The notes: generated from the letters alone by a model not told the origin. Positions 45,163 through 56,383 are shown, numbered from the stretch's first letter. The stretch: DNA of 64,000 bases from Sphingomonas sp. LY54 (GCF_035594035.1 NZ_CP141588.1:868001-932000); one strand, 5' to 3'. Made by a program: numbers and translations.

Positions 45163-45262
45163 GCGTTGCAGCTTGGCCGCAGGATGGGCCGCGCTCGTCG
45201 CGCCGCTGTCGACCTTGCCACGAGCAGCGCGGCAGCCAGAGCCCTTCCAGATGGGAGGGATT

Positions 45263-45685
45263 ATGTCGAAAGGGATTCTGGCCGGTATCGCATTGCTGGC
45301 CGCCACCGCCGCCGGCGCGGCAGTGCCGAAGCCGCAATGGGAGCGCGTCGGCAGCCACCACGGGCAGCCGGTCGAGGTCGACAAGGCGTCGATCCGGACC
45401 GCGGGCGGGGTCACAAGGGGCTGGTGGCGCGTCGCTCTGGCCGAGCCGCGCGGAGACGGCACGGCGCAGGAGAAGCAGCTCGAAGCGATCGACTGCGGCG
45501 AAAGGCTGTCGACCTCGCTGGCGCTGGTCGCGCTCGACGCCGACGGACAGGTGCTGAGCGACTTGCGCGAGCCCGAAAGCGCCGCCCTCGCCCGCCTCGC
45601 CCCCGCCACGCCCGGCACGACCGGCGAGTTGGTCGCCGACGCGATCTGCCGCCTGCGCCCGCGGCCCAAGCCGGCGCGGCGCTAG
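45263..45685 (+). CDS. Exported protein, surface-adhesin E-like
   Basis: A 140-aa secreted protein with signal peptide (LAGIALLAATAAGAA). The W...VDKASIRT and the Cys pair (AIDCGE, DAICRL) resemble the small surface-adhesin protein E-like family, whose function is not settled. Similarity is by pattern only. Confidence 0.65.
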   Translation: MSKGILAGIALLAATAAGAAVPKPQWERVGSHHGQPVEVDKASIRTAGGVTRGWWRVALAEPRGDGTAQEKQLEAIDCGERLSTSLALVALDADGQVLSDLREPESAALARLAPATPGTTGELVADAICRLRPRPKPARR

Positions 45686-45698
45686 AATTGCGGAACGG

Positions 45699-46049
45699 CT
45701 AGCGGCTGGCGCCGTCGAACGGGATGATGGTGAGCGCCTCCAGGTCGATGTCGTCGGCGCAGCGCAGGTTGATCTCGACCATCGGCTGGCTGTCCGGGCC
45801 CTCGCCCTCCGCGTAAGGCGCGCAGCCGCAGGTCTTGCAGAATTGGTGGCGGATGGCGTGGCGGTTGAACGTATAGACGGAGATGTCGTCGCGCGAACCG
45901 TGGAGCGTGAATTTGTCGGGCGTCGAGAAATGGTGGAGATAGCCCTTGCGCCGGCAGATCGAGCAGTTGCAGGCCATCGCCTGCGCCGGCACGTCCTCGT
46001 CGAGCGTATAGGCGACCTTGCCGCAATGGCAGCTTCCGTGAATCGGCAT
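45699..46049 (-). CDS. GFA (glutathione-dependent formaldehyde-activating) family protein
   Basis: A 116-aa zinc-binding protein. CxC in SCHCGKVAY, CxxC in ACNCSICRRKG, and CxxCGC in FCKTCGCAPY match the GFA/CENP-V fold ligands. GGGGAG precedes the start. The real substrate of most such short proteins is not known. Confidence 0.9.
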   Translation of the reverse strand: MPIHGSCHCGKVAYTLDEDVPAQAMACNCSICRRKGYLHHFSTPDKFTLHGSRDDISVYTFNRHAIRHQFCKTCGCAPYAEGEGPDSQPMVEINLRCADDIDLEALTIIPFDGASR

Positions 46050-46114
46050 GTCATACTCCCCGGAAATGAGACACGATCCTGTGCCTCATCCCAGGGCGCA
46101 TGGACAAGCGCGCC

Positions 46115-46390
46115 TTAGCCGTTCGGGCAGAGGCGGCGGCGCAGGAAATCGCCGGCGACGATCACACCTTTGATACCGTACCGCACGATGCCGCCGACTT
46201 GGTCCGCGATGAACAACAGCACCTTGCGGATCTCATCCCAATGCTCGCAGAAGAAATTGCGGACATCCTCGGTCCCGGCCGCCGCCATCTCGTCGCTGCG
46301 GGCGGCCGCGCTATCATCGGACATCATTGCCTCGCCGACGGCGCGGGTCAGTTCGGCACGGTCGCTCTCGCTCAATTGCGGTTGGAGCAT
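46115..46390 (-). CDS. Small hypothetical protein with C-terminal hydrophobic helix
   Basis: A 91-aa ORF. The N-terminal half is acidic (SESDRAELTRAVGEAMMSDD). Near residues 59-83 a helix (LLFIADQVGGIVRYGIKGVIVAG) could sit on or in the membrane. AGGGAG precedes the ATG at a good distance. I do not recognise a family. Confidence 0.6.
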   Translation of the reverse strand: MLQPQLSESDRAELTRAVGEAMMSDDSAAARSDEMAAAGTEDVRNFFCEHWDEIRKVLLFIADQVGGIVRYGIKGVIVAGDFLRRRLCPNG

Positions 46391-46626
46391 GTCAGTCTCC
46401 CTGGATTGGAGGCGCGGCGCCCGGGATCGGACGGCGGGCCTGGCCGAGGCAAATTAGCATCCGCCACGCCCGCGCGCGCCGCGAGACCGCGCCGATGTGG
46501 AGCCAAAGCCGACAAGACCGCTCGCATTCGGCGCGAACGGCTGGGCCCCTTCTCTCTTGGCTCGACGGGCGAGACGGTTGACAGCGAAGGCCCGGGTCCG
46601 GACAGCGGCGACCGAATGGAGGATCT

Positions 46627-47328
46627 ATGGACGGGGTTTCACTCCCTCCCGCGTGGCAGGAACGGCTCGGATGCGAATGGACCCGCCCCTATATGGCGGA
46701 ACTGGGCGCATTCCTCGCCGCCGAGAAAGAGGCCGGAAAGGCGATCTTCCCAGAAGACGGCGCGTGGTTTCGAGCGCTGGAGCTCACCCCGCCCGACGAC
46801 GTGCGGGTCGTGATCCTGGGCCAGGACCCCTATCATGGCCTCGGCCAGGCGCACGGCCTGTGCTTCTCGGTCCGGCCGGGCGTGAAGACCCCGCCGAGCC
46901 TCGTCAATATCTACAAGGAGCTGCAGAGCGACCTCGGCATCGCGCCGGCGCGGCACGGCTTCCTCGAACATTGGGCGCGGCAGGGCGTGCTGCTGCTCAA
47001 CAGCGTGCTGACGGTCGAGATGGGCCGCGCCGCCGCGCACCAGGGCCGCGGCTGGGAGCGCTTCACCGATGCCGTGATCGGGGCCGTCAACGCCCAGGCC
47101 CAGCCGGCCGTGTTCATGCTGTGGGGCGCCTATGCGCAGAAGAAAGCGGCGTTCGTCGACAGCCTCGGCAAGGGCGGCCGGCATCTGGTACTGACGGCGC
47201 CCCACCCTTCCCCGCTCTCGGCTTATGCCGGCTTCTTCGGCTGCCGCCATTTCTCGAAGGCGGATGCGTTCCTCGCCGAGCACGGACGAGGCCCGATCGA
47301 CTGGGCGCTGCCGGAAACGGTGGAATAG
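46627..47328 (+). CDS. ung: Uracil-DNA glycosylase
   Basis: Removes uracil from DNA in base-excision repair. The 233 aa include the water-activating loop VVILGQDPYHGLGQAHGLCFS (Asp in GQDPYH) and the HPSPLS leucine loop (APHPSPLSAYAGF). GGAGGATCT precedes the ATG. Dcd, which makes dUTP, is also in this window, but far away. Confidence 0.96.
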   Translation: MDGVSLPPAWQERLGCEWTRPYMAELGAFLAAEKEAGKAIFPEDGAWFRALELTPPDDVRVVILGQDPYHGLGQAHGLCFSVRPGVKTPPSLVNIYKELQSDLGIAPARHGFLEHWARQGVLLLNSVLTVEMGRAAAHQGRGWERFTDAVIGAVNAQAQPAVFMLWGAYAQKKAAFVDSLGKGGRHLVLTAPHPSPLSAYAGFFGCRHFSKADAFLAEHGRGPIDWALPETVE

Positions 47329-47395
47329 CGCTGCGCTGGCCGCGGCCTCCGGGCTCGGCTAGGGGAGCGGCATCATCAGACGGAGCGAGACGGGA

Positions 47396-47707
47396 ATGAC
47401 GGGCGGCGAGGACGATTATGTCTACGACGAGGCGAGCGGCGAGTGGATCAGCGCCGCCGATGCGGCCGAGCGCGGCGGCACGGCGGAGACGGGCGTCGAG
47501 GTGCGCGATGCGGTCGGCAATGTGCTGCAGGACGGCGACCAGGTCACGCTGATCAAGGACCTCGTCGTCAAGGGGGCCGGCCAGACGCTGAAGCGCGGCA
47601 CTTTGATCAAGTCGATCCGCCTCACCGGCGACCCGCAGGAGATCGACTGCCGCTACGACGGGATCAAGGGGCTGGTGCTGCGCGCGGAGTTCGTGCGCAA
47701 GCGCTAA
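47396..47707 (+). CDS. PhnA/YjdM-domain protein, zinc ribbon missing
   Basis: A 103-aa protein matching the C-terminal domain of YjdM/PhnA: VRDAVGNVLQDGDQVTLIKDLVVKGAGQTLKRGTLIKSIRL. The N-terminal Cys-rich ribbon of the full-length protein is replaced by an acidic segment (GGEDDYVYDEASGEW). No link to phosphonate use is shown by the context. Confidence 0.82.
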   Translation: MTGGEDDYVYDEASGEWISAADAAERGGTAETGVEVRDAVGNVLQDGDQVTLIKDLVVKGAGQTLKRGTLIKSIRLTGDPQEIDCRYDGIKGLVLRAEFVRKR

Positions 47708-47722
47708 GCCGCGACGCACCCG

Positions 47723-48226
47723 CTAAGCGCGGTGCTCCATCAGCAGGCACGTACCCCACATAGTCTCGACCGGACCGCCGGTGACGACGAAGCCGGCCTT
47801 CCGATAGGCGGCGATCGCGCGGGCGTTGGCGGGATGCGGATCGGTGCCGATCGCGGGCGCGCCGGCGGCGAGCAGGCGTTCGACGTGCAGGCGGACGAAG
47901 GCCGTGCCGTGGCCGCAGCCGAGCATCGCCGGGTCGCCGATCGACTGGTCGATGCCGCGCGCGCCGGGGGGCAGATGCGCGAAATGGTGGCCCGACACCG
48001 CGCGGGGATCGTAATCCTGCGCATAGGCGAGTGGCTGCCCGTCCAGCTCGACGATCCAGGCGGCGGTGTCGGGCGCGGCCATCGCCTCTTCGAAAAAGCC
48101 AGCGTCCGCCTCGGCCGGCCCCCACCATTCGACCCAGTGCGGCTGCGCGCGCCACGCCTGGAGCAGCGGCAGATCGGCGGGCACGACCGGGCGGAAGCTG
48201 TAGCGGGACGCGGCCGATCGCGTCAT
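47723..48226 (-). CDS. GNAT acetyltransferase, AAC(6')-like
   Basis: A 167-aa GNAT protein. HWVEWWGPAE and the acetyl-CoA segment (GCGHGTAFVRLHVERLLA) with AIAAYRKAGF are those of the AAC(6')-type branch. Start at 48226 overlaps the stop of the upstream gene (ATGA), so it is coupled to it. Substrate, aminoglycoside or other amine, is not decided by sequence. Confidence 0.85.
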   Translation of the reverse strand: MTRSAASRYSFRPVVPADLPLLQAWRAQPHWVEWWGPAEADAGFFEEAMAAPDTAAWIVELDGQPLAYAQDYDPRAVSGHHFAHLPPGARGIDQSIGDPAMLGCGHGTAFVRLHVERLLAAGAPAIGTDPHPANARAIAAYRKAGFVVTGGPVETMWGTCLLMEHRA

Positions 48227-48924
48227 CGCGCCGGCGGCAATGCCGGCCGCGTCTTCGCGAGGAGATCGCCGATTGCGCGAGGCGCGAAACCGGACTTGAA
48301 CGATGGAAGCACGGCGGCCGGATCGAGCCCGTCGACCTTGACGCGAGTCATCTCGGCGGCGGCGAGCCGCTCCAGTCCGGTACAACCATCGATCGCTTTG
48401 GCGACGAGCTCGGCCTCGGCCAGAACCAACGGCGCCAGCTTGGCCGCTTCGCCGACGATACAGGCCGACCACAATTGCATCAGCGCGGTCACGCTGGCCG
48501 GCGGCTGGATGCGCGGCACGTCCGTTTCGCCGGGCGATCGCCAGGTCACCCGGCTTTCGGCCGTCCCGACGGTCGGCTTGCCATCGGCGTCGAGCGCCGG
48601 CCTGAATCGCGCCCTCTTGGTCATGACGCCGCAGGTCGCCTCGTCGAGACTGACATGCCCGCTCGACTGGGTGATGGCGCACCGGCTGACGCGCCCATCG
48701 GTGCCGATCGTCAGTCGAAAATGGGTCGTCCCCTGCTCGCCCTTGGCCAACGCCTCGGTCGGGTAATCCTCATAGCGGAACAGGGATACAAGTCCCCCGA
48801 TCGGCTTCGCCTCTCTCGCTCGCGTATCGGCCTTGTCCTGGCCCGCATAAGCCGTCGCCGATCCGCCCGCCAGCAAGACGGCCAGCGCGAGGCGCGCCGC
48901 GCTGCAAAGTATTCGTCTCGTCAT
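48223..48924 (-). CDS. Exported TonB C-terminal-domain-like protein
   Basis: A 233-aa protein with a signal peptide (ALAVLLAGGSATAYA). Residues ~48-130 (YPTEALAKGEQGTTHFRLTIGTDGRVSRCAI to VMTKRARFRPA) match the TonB energy-transducer C-terminal fold. The rest is helical with a cysteine pair. It lacks the TonB inner-membrane helix and proline spacer. Confidence 0.8.
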   Translation of the reverse strand: MTRRILCSAARLALAVLLAGGSATAYAGQDKADTRAREAKPIGGLVSLFRYEDYPTEALAKGEQGTTHFRLTIGTDGRVSRCAITQSSGHVSLDEATCGVMTKRARFRPALDADGKPTVGTAESRVTWRSPGETDVPRIQPPASVTALMQLWSACIVGEAAKLAPLVLAEAELVAKAIDGCTGLERLAAAEMTRVKVDGLDPAAVLPSFKSGFAPRAIGDLLAKTRPALPPAR

Positions 48925-49048
48925 AAGCCCCCCTACCCGACCGGCTGAGCTTACACGATCCGACCGCGAGGCAAAGGCGGCACGGCGCCCGCTGAACCTT
49001 TGGCGGCGTGGCCCGTTCTCGGTCGGACCTCAGACCAGGAGACGAGAC

Positions 49049-49507
49049 GTGGCCGAGAAGAGCCTTGCGCAGCTTGCCGAGAAGATGAGGGACATCGACT
49101 TCGCGGTCCTTTCCACACGCACCGAGAATGGCGCGATCGCGGCGCGGCCGATGAGCAACAACCGCGAGGTGGAGTTTGACGGCGACTCCTACTTCTTCAC
49201 CTGCGACGACACCCGCACCGTTTCCGACATCGCCCGCGACCCGCAGGTCGGCCTCGCCTACCAGGCCAAATCGGGCCTGCTCGGGCTGCGGCCTTTCTTC
49301 CTCACCGTCGAGGGCCGCGCCGAGCTGATCCGCGACAAGGAGCGCTTCGCCGCCCACTGGACCAAGGACCTCGATGCCTGGTTCAAGCAGGGCGTGGACA
49401 CGCCGGGCCTGACCCTGATCAAGGTCCGCGCCGAGCGCCTTCATTATTGGGACGGCTACGACGAGGGCGAGATCAAGGTGGACGCGGGCGCGACCGCCGA
49501 GGCCTGA
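49049..49507 (+). CDS. Pyridoxamine 5'-phosphate oxidase-family protein (general stress protein 26-like)
   Basis: A 152-aa split-barrel flavin-binding fold protein. ARPMSNNREVEFDGDSYFF and the C-terminal ERLHYWDGYDEGE are typical. Start is GTG with AGGAGA upstream. Ligand may be FMN or F420-like; not decided. Confidence 0.85.
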   Translation: MAEKSLAQLAEKMRDIDFAVLSTRTENGAIAARPMSNNREVEFDGDSYFFTCDDTRTVSDIARDPQVGLAYQAKSGLLGLRPFFLTVEGRAELIRDKERFAAHWTKDLDAWFKQGVDTPGLTLIKVRAERLHYWDGYDEGEIKVDAGATAEA

Positions 49508-49564
49508 GCAGCCGCCCCGCGACGAGCGCGTCGCATCAGGCAGGCGCGCGGCGATCGAGCCACA

Positions 49565-49642
49565 CCGTTCGGGCTGAGCCTGTCGAAGCCCTCCCTTGGC
49601 CCTTAAGACAGGAAGGCCCTTCGACAGGCTCAGGGCGAACGG
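49565..49642. repeat. REP-B palindromic doublet
   Basis: CCGTTCGGGCTGAGCCTGTC with its inverted partner and a GCTTCGACAGG-type core. It lies in the gap between two converging genes. Confidence 0.75.
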
Positions 49643-49674
49643 TGCGGGCGGTCAGGGCGAACGATGCGGGCGGT
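49631..49674 (+). repeat. Two tandem 22-bp units
   Basis: CAGGGCGAACGGTGCGGGCG followed by GT, then the same 22 bp again with one G-to-A change. The first unit uses the right arm of the REP-B element. Confidence 0.7.
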
Positions 49675-49710
49675 GTCCGGGGCGAAGCGGTCGCGGACGC
49701 AGCGTCGGCG

Positions 49711-50118
49711 TCAGGCCTTGGAGATTTCCTCCAGCGTTTCGCCGGTGAGTTGGTCGCCGGCCTCGAGCGCGACGTCGCCCAATGAGACCACGCCGACCAG
49801 CGCGTCGCCGTCGGTGACGTAGAGGCGGCGGATCTGCTTGTCCTGCATCAGCCGCGCGGCATCCTGCACGTCGCAGTCCGGGCCGACGCAGACCGGATCG
49901 CCGCTCATCACCGCGCTGACCGGCTCGTCCGGGCCGCAGCCCTTCGCCACGCCGCGCACCGCGATGTCGCGGTCGGTCACGACGCCGGCGAAACGGCCGC
50001 CGTCCAGCACCGGCATCGAACCGAAATTGCCGCTCTGCATCTGCGCCGCGACCGCCTGCAGGCTGTCCGACGCCTGGGCGGCGGTCGGGTTGGGGGTCAT
50101 CACCTGGGAAATCTGCAT
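49711..50118 (-). CDS. CBS-domain protein
   Basis: A 135-aa protein made of two CBS repeats (MQISQVMTPNPTAAQASDSL and DRDIAVRGVAKG to DVALEAGDQLTGE). CBS pairs usually bind adenosine nucleotides and regulate partners. ATG at 50118 has GAGAGGA upstream. The longer reading frame upstream is rejected. Confidence 0.85.
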   Translation of the reverse strand: MQISQVMTPNPTAAQASDSLQAVAAQMQSGNFGSMPVLDGGRFAGVVTDRDIAVRGVAKGCGPDEPVSAVMSGDPVCVGPDCDVQDAARLMQDKQIRRLYVTDGDALVGVVSLGDVALEAGDQLTGETLEEISKA

Positions 50119-50224
50119 GATCCGGGTCCTCTCGTTTCGGGCAAAGCCTTCGCCCCTACCAACGTCGCCGCACCGCCCCCGTTCCTGCCCCACGCTTGCG
50201 GAGCGCGGCCGGACGAGGCGACCG

Positions 50225-50824
50225 TCAGGCGCAGCCCTCGACGTAGCCGAGCACCGGCATCGTGCCGACGTGGATCAGCGCGACCTTGCCGTCCTGGCCG
50301 ATCTCGAACCGCAAAGCCGGATCGCCGCTCGGCGCATTGGGCGCGGTCAGATATTTGGCCGGGCTTTCCGAATAAGCGTGCGGCTCGGCGCGGAAGCCGG
50401 CGAAGGCGGCGCGCACCTCGGCCTCGGTCGCGCCGACGCCGATCCCCTCGACCAGCTTCACGTCCGAGCGCTCGCCGACGGTGACGCGGCGCACCTTGCC
50501 GCCCTCGACGATCGCATAGGTTCCGGGGAAATCGGGCGAGCTGACGGTGCGGCACGCGTCCGAAATCTGCGCGCCGCGCTCGGCCCACGAGCTGTTCGCC
50601 GGCACCGGCTCGCCGATGCGGAGCGGGCCGAGTCCGTCAAGCGTCAGCACGTTCGCGGCGACCGCGCCGGGCGACGGTCGGGGCCGCGGCATGGGCGGCG
50701 GAATCGAGGGCGTGGGGGCGTTGGCTTCGGCGGGCAGCGTCTGCGCATTGCCGGACGGATCGGCCGGCTCCGGCGAGCAGGCGGCAAGGGCGAGGAGCGC
50801 CGTCGCGCAAAGGATTGGCTTCAT
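50225..50824 (-). CDS. Putative lipoprotein
   Basis: A 199-aa protein with lipobox LAAC at residues 12-15 after a hydrophobic leader, then a proline-rich linker (SIPPPMPRPRPSPG). The folded part (VLTLDGLGPLRIGEPVP) recalls small lipoproteins of unknown function; a cysteine pair is present. Confidence 0.7.
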   Translation of the reverse strand: MKPILCATALLALAACSPEPADPSGNAQTLPAEANAPTPSIPPPMPRPRPSPGAVAANVLTLDGLGPLRIGEPVPANSSWAERGAQISDACRTVSSPDFPGTYAIVEGGKVRRVTVGERSDVKLVEGIGVGATEAEVRAAFAGFRAEPHAYSESPAKYLTAPNAPSGDPALRFEIGQDGKVALIHVGTMPVLGYVEGCA

Positions 50825-50839
50825 GGTCGCTCCGAATGC

Positions 50840-51271
50840 CTAGAATTCGATCTTCACCGAGGGCGCGCTGCGTTGCGCCTCGCCGTGGTAGACGGCTTCG
50901 ATATTGTTGCCGTCGGGATCGAGCAGGAAAGCGGCGTAGTAACCGGGATGGTAAGGCCGCTCGCCCGGCGCGCCATTGTCGGTGCCGCCAGCGGCGAGCC
51001 CGGCCGCGTGGAAGGCGTCGACGGTGGCGCGGTCTTTGGCCTGGAAGGCGAGGTGGTGGCGGCCGGTGAGCCTTCCCAGAGCCTCCGGGCTGTCGGGCGA
51101 CGAGACGAACAATTCGTCATACCAGAAATGGCTTTCGGCGCCGCCCCCGAGCGGGACGTCGAGCACATCGAACACCGCATCGTAAAAGCGCCGGCTCGCG
51201 CCCAGATCGGCGACGATCAGCTGGATGTGATCGATCAGCCGCCCGCGATGCAATTGCATGGTCTCCATCAT
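50840..51271 (-). CDS. VOC-family protein (glyoxalase/bleomycin-resistance fold)
   Basis: A 143-aa protein. Metal ligands of the VOC fold are likely His in DHIQLIV, His in HHLAFQAK, and Glu in [27 protein letters not shown] is typical. Start among three close ATGs; the first is given. Confidence 0.85.
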   Translation of the reverse strand: MMETMQLHRGRLIDHIQLIVADLGASRRFYDAVFDVLDVPLGGGAESHFWYDELFVSSPDSPEALGRLTGRHHLAFQAKDRATVDAFHAAGLAAGGTDNGAPGERPYHPGYYAAFLLDPDGNNIEAVYHGEAQRSAPSVKIEF

Positions 51272-51354
51272 CGCCTCCCGTCATTGCGGCCCGCAGGCAG
51301 CCGTGGCGCGCGCCCCGATTTCGCGTAGAAAGGCCTCCCAGCGAGGGACCAATT

Positions 51355-51708
51355 GTGGCCAAGCACCGCATCTCCACAACCAGTTTCTCAAGCGTCTATC
51401 CGCACTATGTCGCCAAGGCCGAGAAGAAGGGACGGACCAAGGCGGAGGTCGACCAGATCATTACCTGGCTGACCGGCTATTCGCCGCAGGCGCTGCAGGC
51501 GGAGCTGGACGCGGGCACGGATTTCGAGACCTTCTTTGCCGAGGCGCCGGCGCTGAACCCGGCGCGGGCGGCGATCACCGGCACGATCTGCGGCGTCCGC
51601 ATTGAGGCGATCGAGGAGCCGCTGATGCGCGAGATACGGTATCTGGACAAACTGATCGACCAGCTGGCCAACGGCCGCCCGATGGAGAAGATCTTGCGGG
51701 TGCGATGA
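51355..51708 (+). CDS. DUF2200 family protein
   Basis: A 117-aa protein with [26 protein letters not shown] and [11 protein letters not shown], followed by [25 protein letters not shown], all typical of DUF2200. Start is GTG. Function unknown. Confidence 0.88.
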   Translation: MAKHRISTTSFSSVYPHYVAKAEKKGRTKAEVDQIITWLTGYSPQALQAELDAGTDFETFFAEAPALNPARAAITGTICGVRIEAIEEPLMREIRYLDKLIDQLANGRPMEKILRVR

Positions 51709-51902
51709 GCGCGCGGGCGGGCGGAAGGTCACACTAGGATCACACCAAAACGGTCTGCGCGAACGCGCGGAGTCGCGGCCCGGATCGGGGTGGCGGCGCG
51801 GTTTCGGCCGCGGCGACTCGGGGCGCTGTCCCATCCGCGGGAGTAGAACATAAAGGGTACGGTGTAGGACAGGGTTTTGTTCGTGCCGGGCCCCGGGGCG
51901 CA

Positions 51903-52325
51903 TCAGCGCGGAGCGGCGGCCGGCGGCGTGTCGTTGAGCTCTTCGGGCAGGTCGGTCCCGACCTCGCGCACCAGCGCTAGGCCGGCGGCCGCGGCCCGCT
52001 GCGCCGATTCCAGCTTGCGGTTGGCCGTATAGAGGTCGCACGCCTCGCTGGCGCGCGCGAACACGGCCTCCTGCCGCTTGCGGATTTCGAGCCGCTTCGC
52101 CTGCTTCGCCGCTTCCTCGGGCGCGTCGTTTGCGTCACAATCGACAAAGTCGCCGGTGTGGCTGCCGCAATTCATCGGCCCCTCCGCCATCGCGGCCAGC
52201 ATCAGCAAAGGATAGGCCTTGCGAACCTCGGCGCAGCCGCGATCGAGCTGCTTCAGCGCGTCCCCATCCGCCTGCGCGGCAGCGGCGAGAGCGAGCAAAG
52301 CGAGGAGCGAGGCGGCTGCATTCAT
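51903..52325 (-). CDS. Hypothetical exported protein
   Basis: A 140-aa protein with signal peptide (MNAAASLLALLALAAAAQA). Helical body with three to four cysteines (GCAEVRKAYP, NCGSHTGDFVDCDANDAP, ACDLYTANR). ATG at 52325 is chosen because GGAAGG precedes it and the leader begins there. No family recognised. Confidence 0.65.
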   Translation of the reverse strand: MNAAASLLALLALAAAAQADGDALKQLDRGCAEVRKAYPLLMLAAMAEGPMNCGSHTGDFVDCDANDAPEEAAKQAKRLEIRKRQEAVFARASEACDLYTANRKLESAQRAAAAGLALVREVGTDLPEELNDTPPAAAPR

Positions 52326-52496
52326 TGGCTTTTCCTTCCAGGCGGCGAAGGTCTGCGAGAAGCAGCGTGCCGTCAACCGTGCCTTTTGGTTCACTTCCCT
52401 GCCTTAGCTCGAATAGGCCCGCCCACTTTCCGAGTCATTGCTGGCATCGAAACATCTCGCTATCAGATATCGACAAGCAAAGGGGCAGATAGCTTT

Positions 52497-52883
52497 ATGT
52501 CGCAAATAGCACATCCGTTCATGGGAAAGGTTTTTGTCGGGAGTCCATGTGCGATTGGAAAGAATGCCGAGCTTTATAGCGGCCTGCTGATGGACGGTGA
52601 GGCTGTTGACATGGAGTTCCAAGGTCTGCGCGACGGGGCTCTGTTTACAGATCGCAGACTCCTCGTCTGGAACAAACAAGGTCTCATGGGGAAAAAGCAC
52701 GAGTTCAGTACATTTCCGTGGCGTTCGGTTACCGCCTTCGCCCTTGAGAACAGCGGCACTTTCGACCTGGACGCCGAATTCAAGATCTGCGGTTCAGGCT
52801 GGGGCGTGTGCGAGGTAGTGATGACCAAGGGGACCGATGTGCGGGCAGTGCTCACGTACATGAATAATAAGATTTTGGCATAA
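52497..52883 (+). CDS. Bacterial PH-domain protein
   Basis: A 128-aa protein of the bPH type: LLMDGEAVDMEFQGLRDGALFTDRRLLV, then KKHEFSTFPWRSVTAFALENSGTFDLDAEFKI. The family is widespread and its role is unclear. The gene sits in an AT-richer stretch and has no clear Shine-Dalgarno, so the start is uncertain. Confidence 0.82.
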   Translation: MSQIAHPFMGKVFVGSPCAIGKNAELYSGLLMDGEAVDMEFQGLRDGALFTDRRLLVWNKQGLMGKKHEFSTFPWRSVTAFALENSGTFDLDAEFKICGSGWGVCEVVMTKGTDVRAVLTYMNNKILA

Positions 52884-52985
52884 CCGCCAAAAAACGGACA
52901 CAGACGGTGGCGTCGTCATGCTCGCGCAGGAGACGATTGGTCGAGCGGTCAGGGGACCGATTACCTACAGTCTCATCGGATCCTA

Positions 52986-53468
52986 TCAGTCAGCCCCCAC
53001 TAGAAGCTTGATGTAAGCGGCAGCCACGGTTCCTGTCGCCGCTAATCCGGCGCCTAGAAAACCAAAAAACCACGGCTTCCAGCGATCCCGATGCAAGACC
53101 TGCTTGTCGTGCAGATTGATAGCCAACTGGAAAAAATTCGACACAAACTCGGGCGCTAGCGGTGGCCGACGGTCTTCGCCATCGATCGCGACTTTTCCAA
53201 CGATGTACCGAATAATCAGAGCAGCGCGAGCTCTCCGACCTTCTTGTCTCCGAACTCGAAAGAACTCTGGGTGTGCCCCGGCAAGATCAATCCACGAAGT
53301 AGATGAGATAGGCTTCCTACCAAGGTCGGCGGCCATTCCCTCTTCACTTCGGTAGCCGCTTTCGTCAAACGCCAATAGCTGAATGAGAGAGAGAACATCT
53401 GCGAGTCTCCCCTTATCCAAGTACGATGTAACTTTGCCATTCATGATTGCGGCCTTCACAATCACCAA
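52986..53468 (-). CDS. Unknown protein with C-terminal membrane helix
   Basis: A 160-aa protein. Residues ~15-85 are helical (RLADVLSLIQLLAFDESGYRS and AGHPEFF-like turns); residues ~133-156 (FFGFLGAGLAATGTVAAAYI) form one membrane helix. The codon use is AT-richer than its neighbours, which suggests acquired DNA. It may start at the Met eight codons later. The first part is similar in feel to small HTH-like proteins seen near defence loci, but that is only an impression. Confidence 0.65.
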   Translation of the reverse strand: MVIVKAAIMNGKVTSYLDKGRLADVLSLIQLLAFDESGYRSEEGMAADLGRKPISSTSWIDLAGAHPEFFRVRRQEGRRARAALIIRYIVGKVAIDGEDRRPPLAPEFVSNFFQLAINLHDKQVLHRDRWKPWFFGFLGAGLAATGTVAAAYIKLLVGAD

Positions 53469-53816
53469 TGTATCTATAATTTTTTCTCTGATGCACTAGC
53501 AAAGCTTTCTCTCGTAGCAGGCGAGAGAATGGGATTAAGGCTACTTCAGTCACGCTGCATAGGAAGAGCTATCGTACAACCGATTTACGAACTTTGCTAC
53601 TAGCCACTCTCTATCTAGTTTTGAAAAGCTGTCCTTAGGAAACTCGAACCTTATCTTCCGAAGCACACTGCAAAGACGCCGCGATCCACGTAGGTCTGTC
53701 GGGCCAGTGGAGGCCGCAGCCGCCGCCAGCGCCTGCCAGCGCGCGTGCTAGTCCGGGATGGCGGCGTGCAAGCGAGGGGACTAGGGCCGCCCGGGACGCT
53801 GTAATCGCTTACGCGC
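53469..53816. other. Gene-poor stretch with AT-rich left part
   Basis: No intact gene is seen. The left part is AT-rich and holds a possible gene remnant (next entry). From about 53690 onward the sequence returns to the GC-rich composition of the rest of the window. Confidence 0.6.
53550..53690 (-). pseudogene. Possible 3' remnant of an unidentified gene
   Basis: Read on the minus strand, an open frame ends at a TGA (53550-53552) and encodes SVLRKIRFEFPKDSFSKLD and then REWLVAKFVNRLYDSSSYAA. The protein-like composition contrasts with the adjacent GC-rich frame upstream, where no start is found. The upstream boundary is approximate. A chance open frame is the main alternative. Confidence 0.3.
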
Positions 53817-54071
53817 TCAACCTATCGTGCGGACGCCTTCCCTGGCCCATTCCCGGTCTACATCGACGCCTTGTCTGGCCCATTCTTCGCGGGTCCAGCA
53901 CTTGACCAGCTCGATGAGAGTGCCGGTCAGCGCCTCGATCCGCATGCAATATCGGGTTTCGGCGGTTCCGGCGGGGGCCTCCGTCATCCGCGTCCGGCCC
54001 TCGGTTGCGGCCGATACCGGCGCGGCGGCGGCGATCACGCTCAGAGCCAGAACCCATTTCCTGGTCGCCAT
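53817..54071 (-). CDS. Small exported hypothetical protein
   Basis: An 84-aa protein with a signal peptide (LALSVIAAAAPVSA). Mature part has two Cys (RYCMRIEALTG, KCWTREEWARQG) and many charged residues. ATG at 54071 has AGGGAG upstream at good spacing. No family recognised. Confidence 0.6.
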   Translation of the reverse strand: MATRKWVLALSVIAAAAPVSAATEGRTRMTEAPAGTAETRYCMRIEALTGTLIELVKCWTREEWARQGVDVDREWAREGVRTIG

Positions 54072-54138
54072 GTCGTTTCTCCCTGGTGGCATCGCTGGCA
54101 TGCCCTTCTTAGCATTTCCTTCGACCGGACGCGACTCT

Positions 54139-56313
<2,175 letters not shown>

Positions 56314-56383
56314 TTATGGGATCCCATGCACAGGGAGATCGACTTGGCTTTCGACATCGTTGCGGCGGAGGCCTGAGGCCCCG

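Noticed and set aside
51709-51902. Intergenic stretch with a GCCGGGCCCCGGGGC hairpin and a GAACATAAAGGGTAC segment, thought of as sRNA or LexA site
   Set aside because: No T run follows and the spacing does not fit the alphaproteobacterial LexA box.
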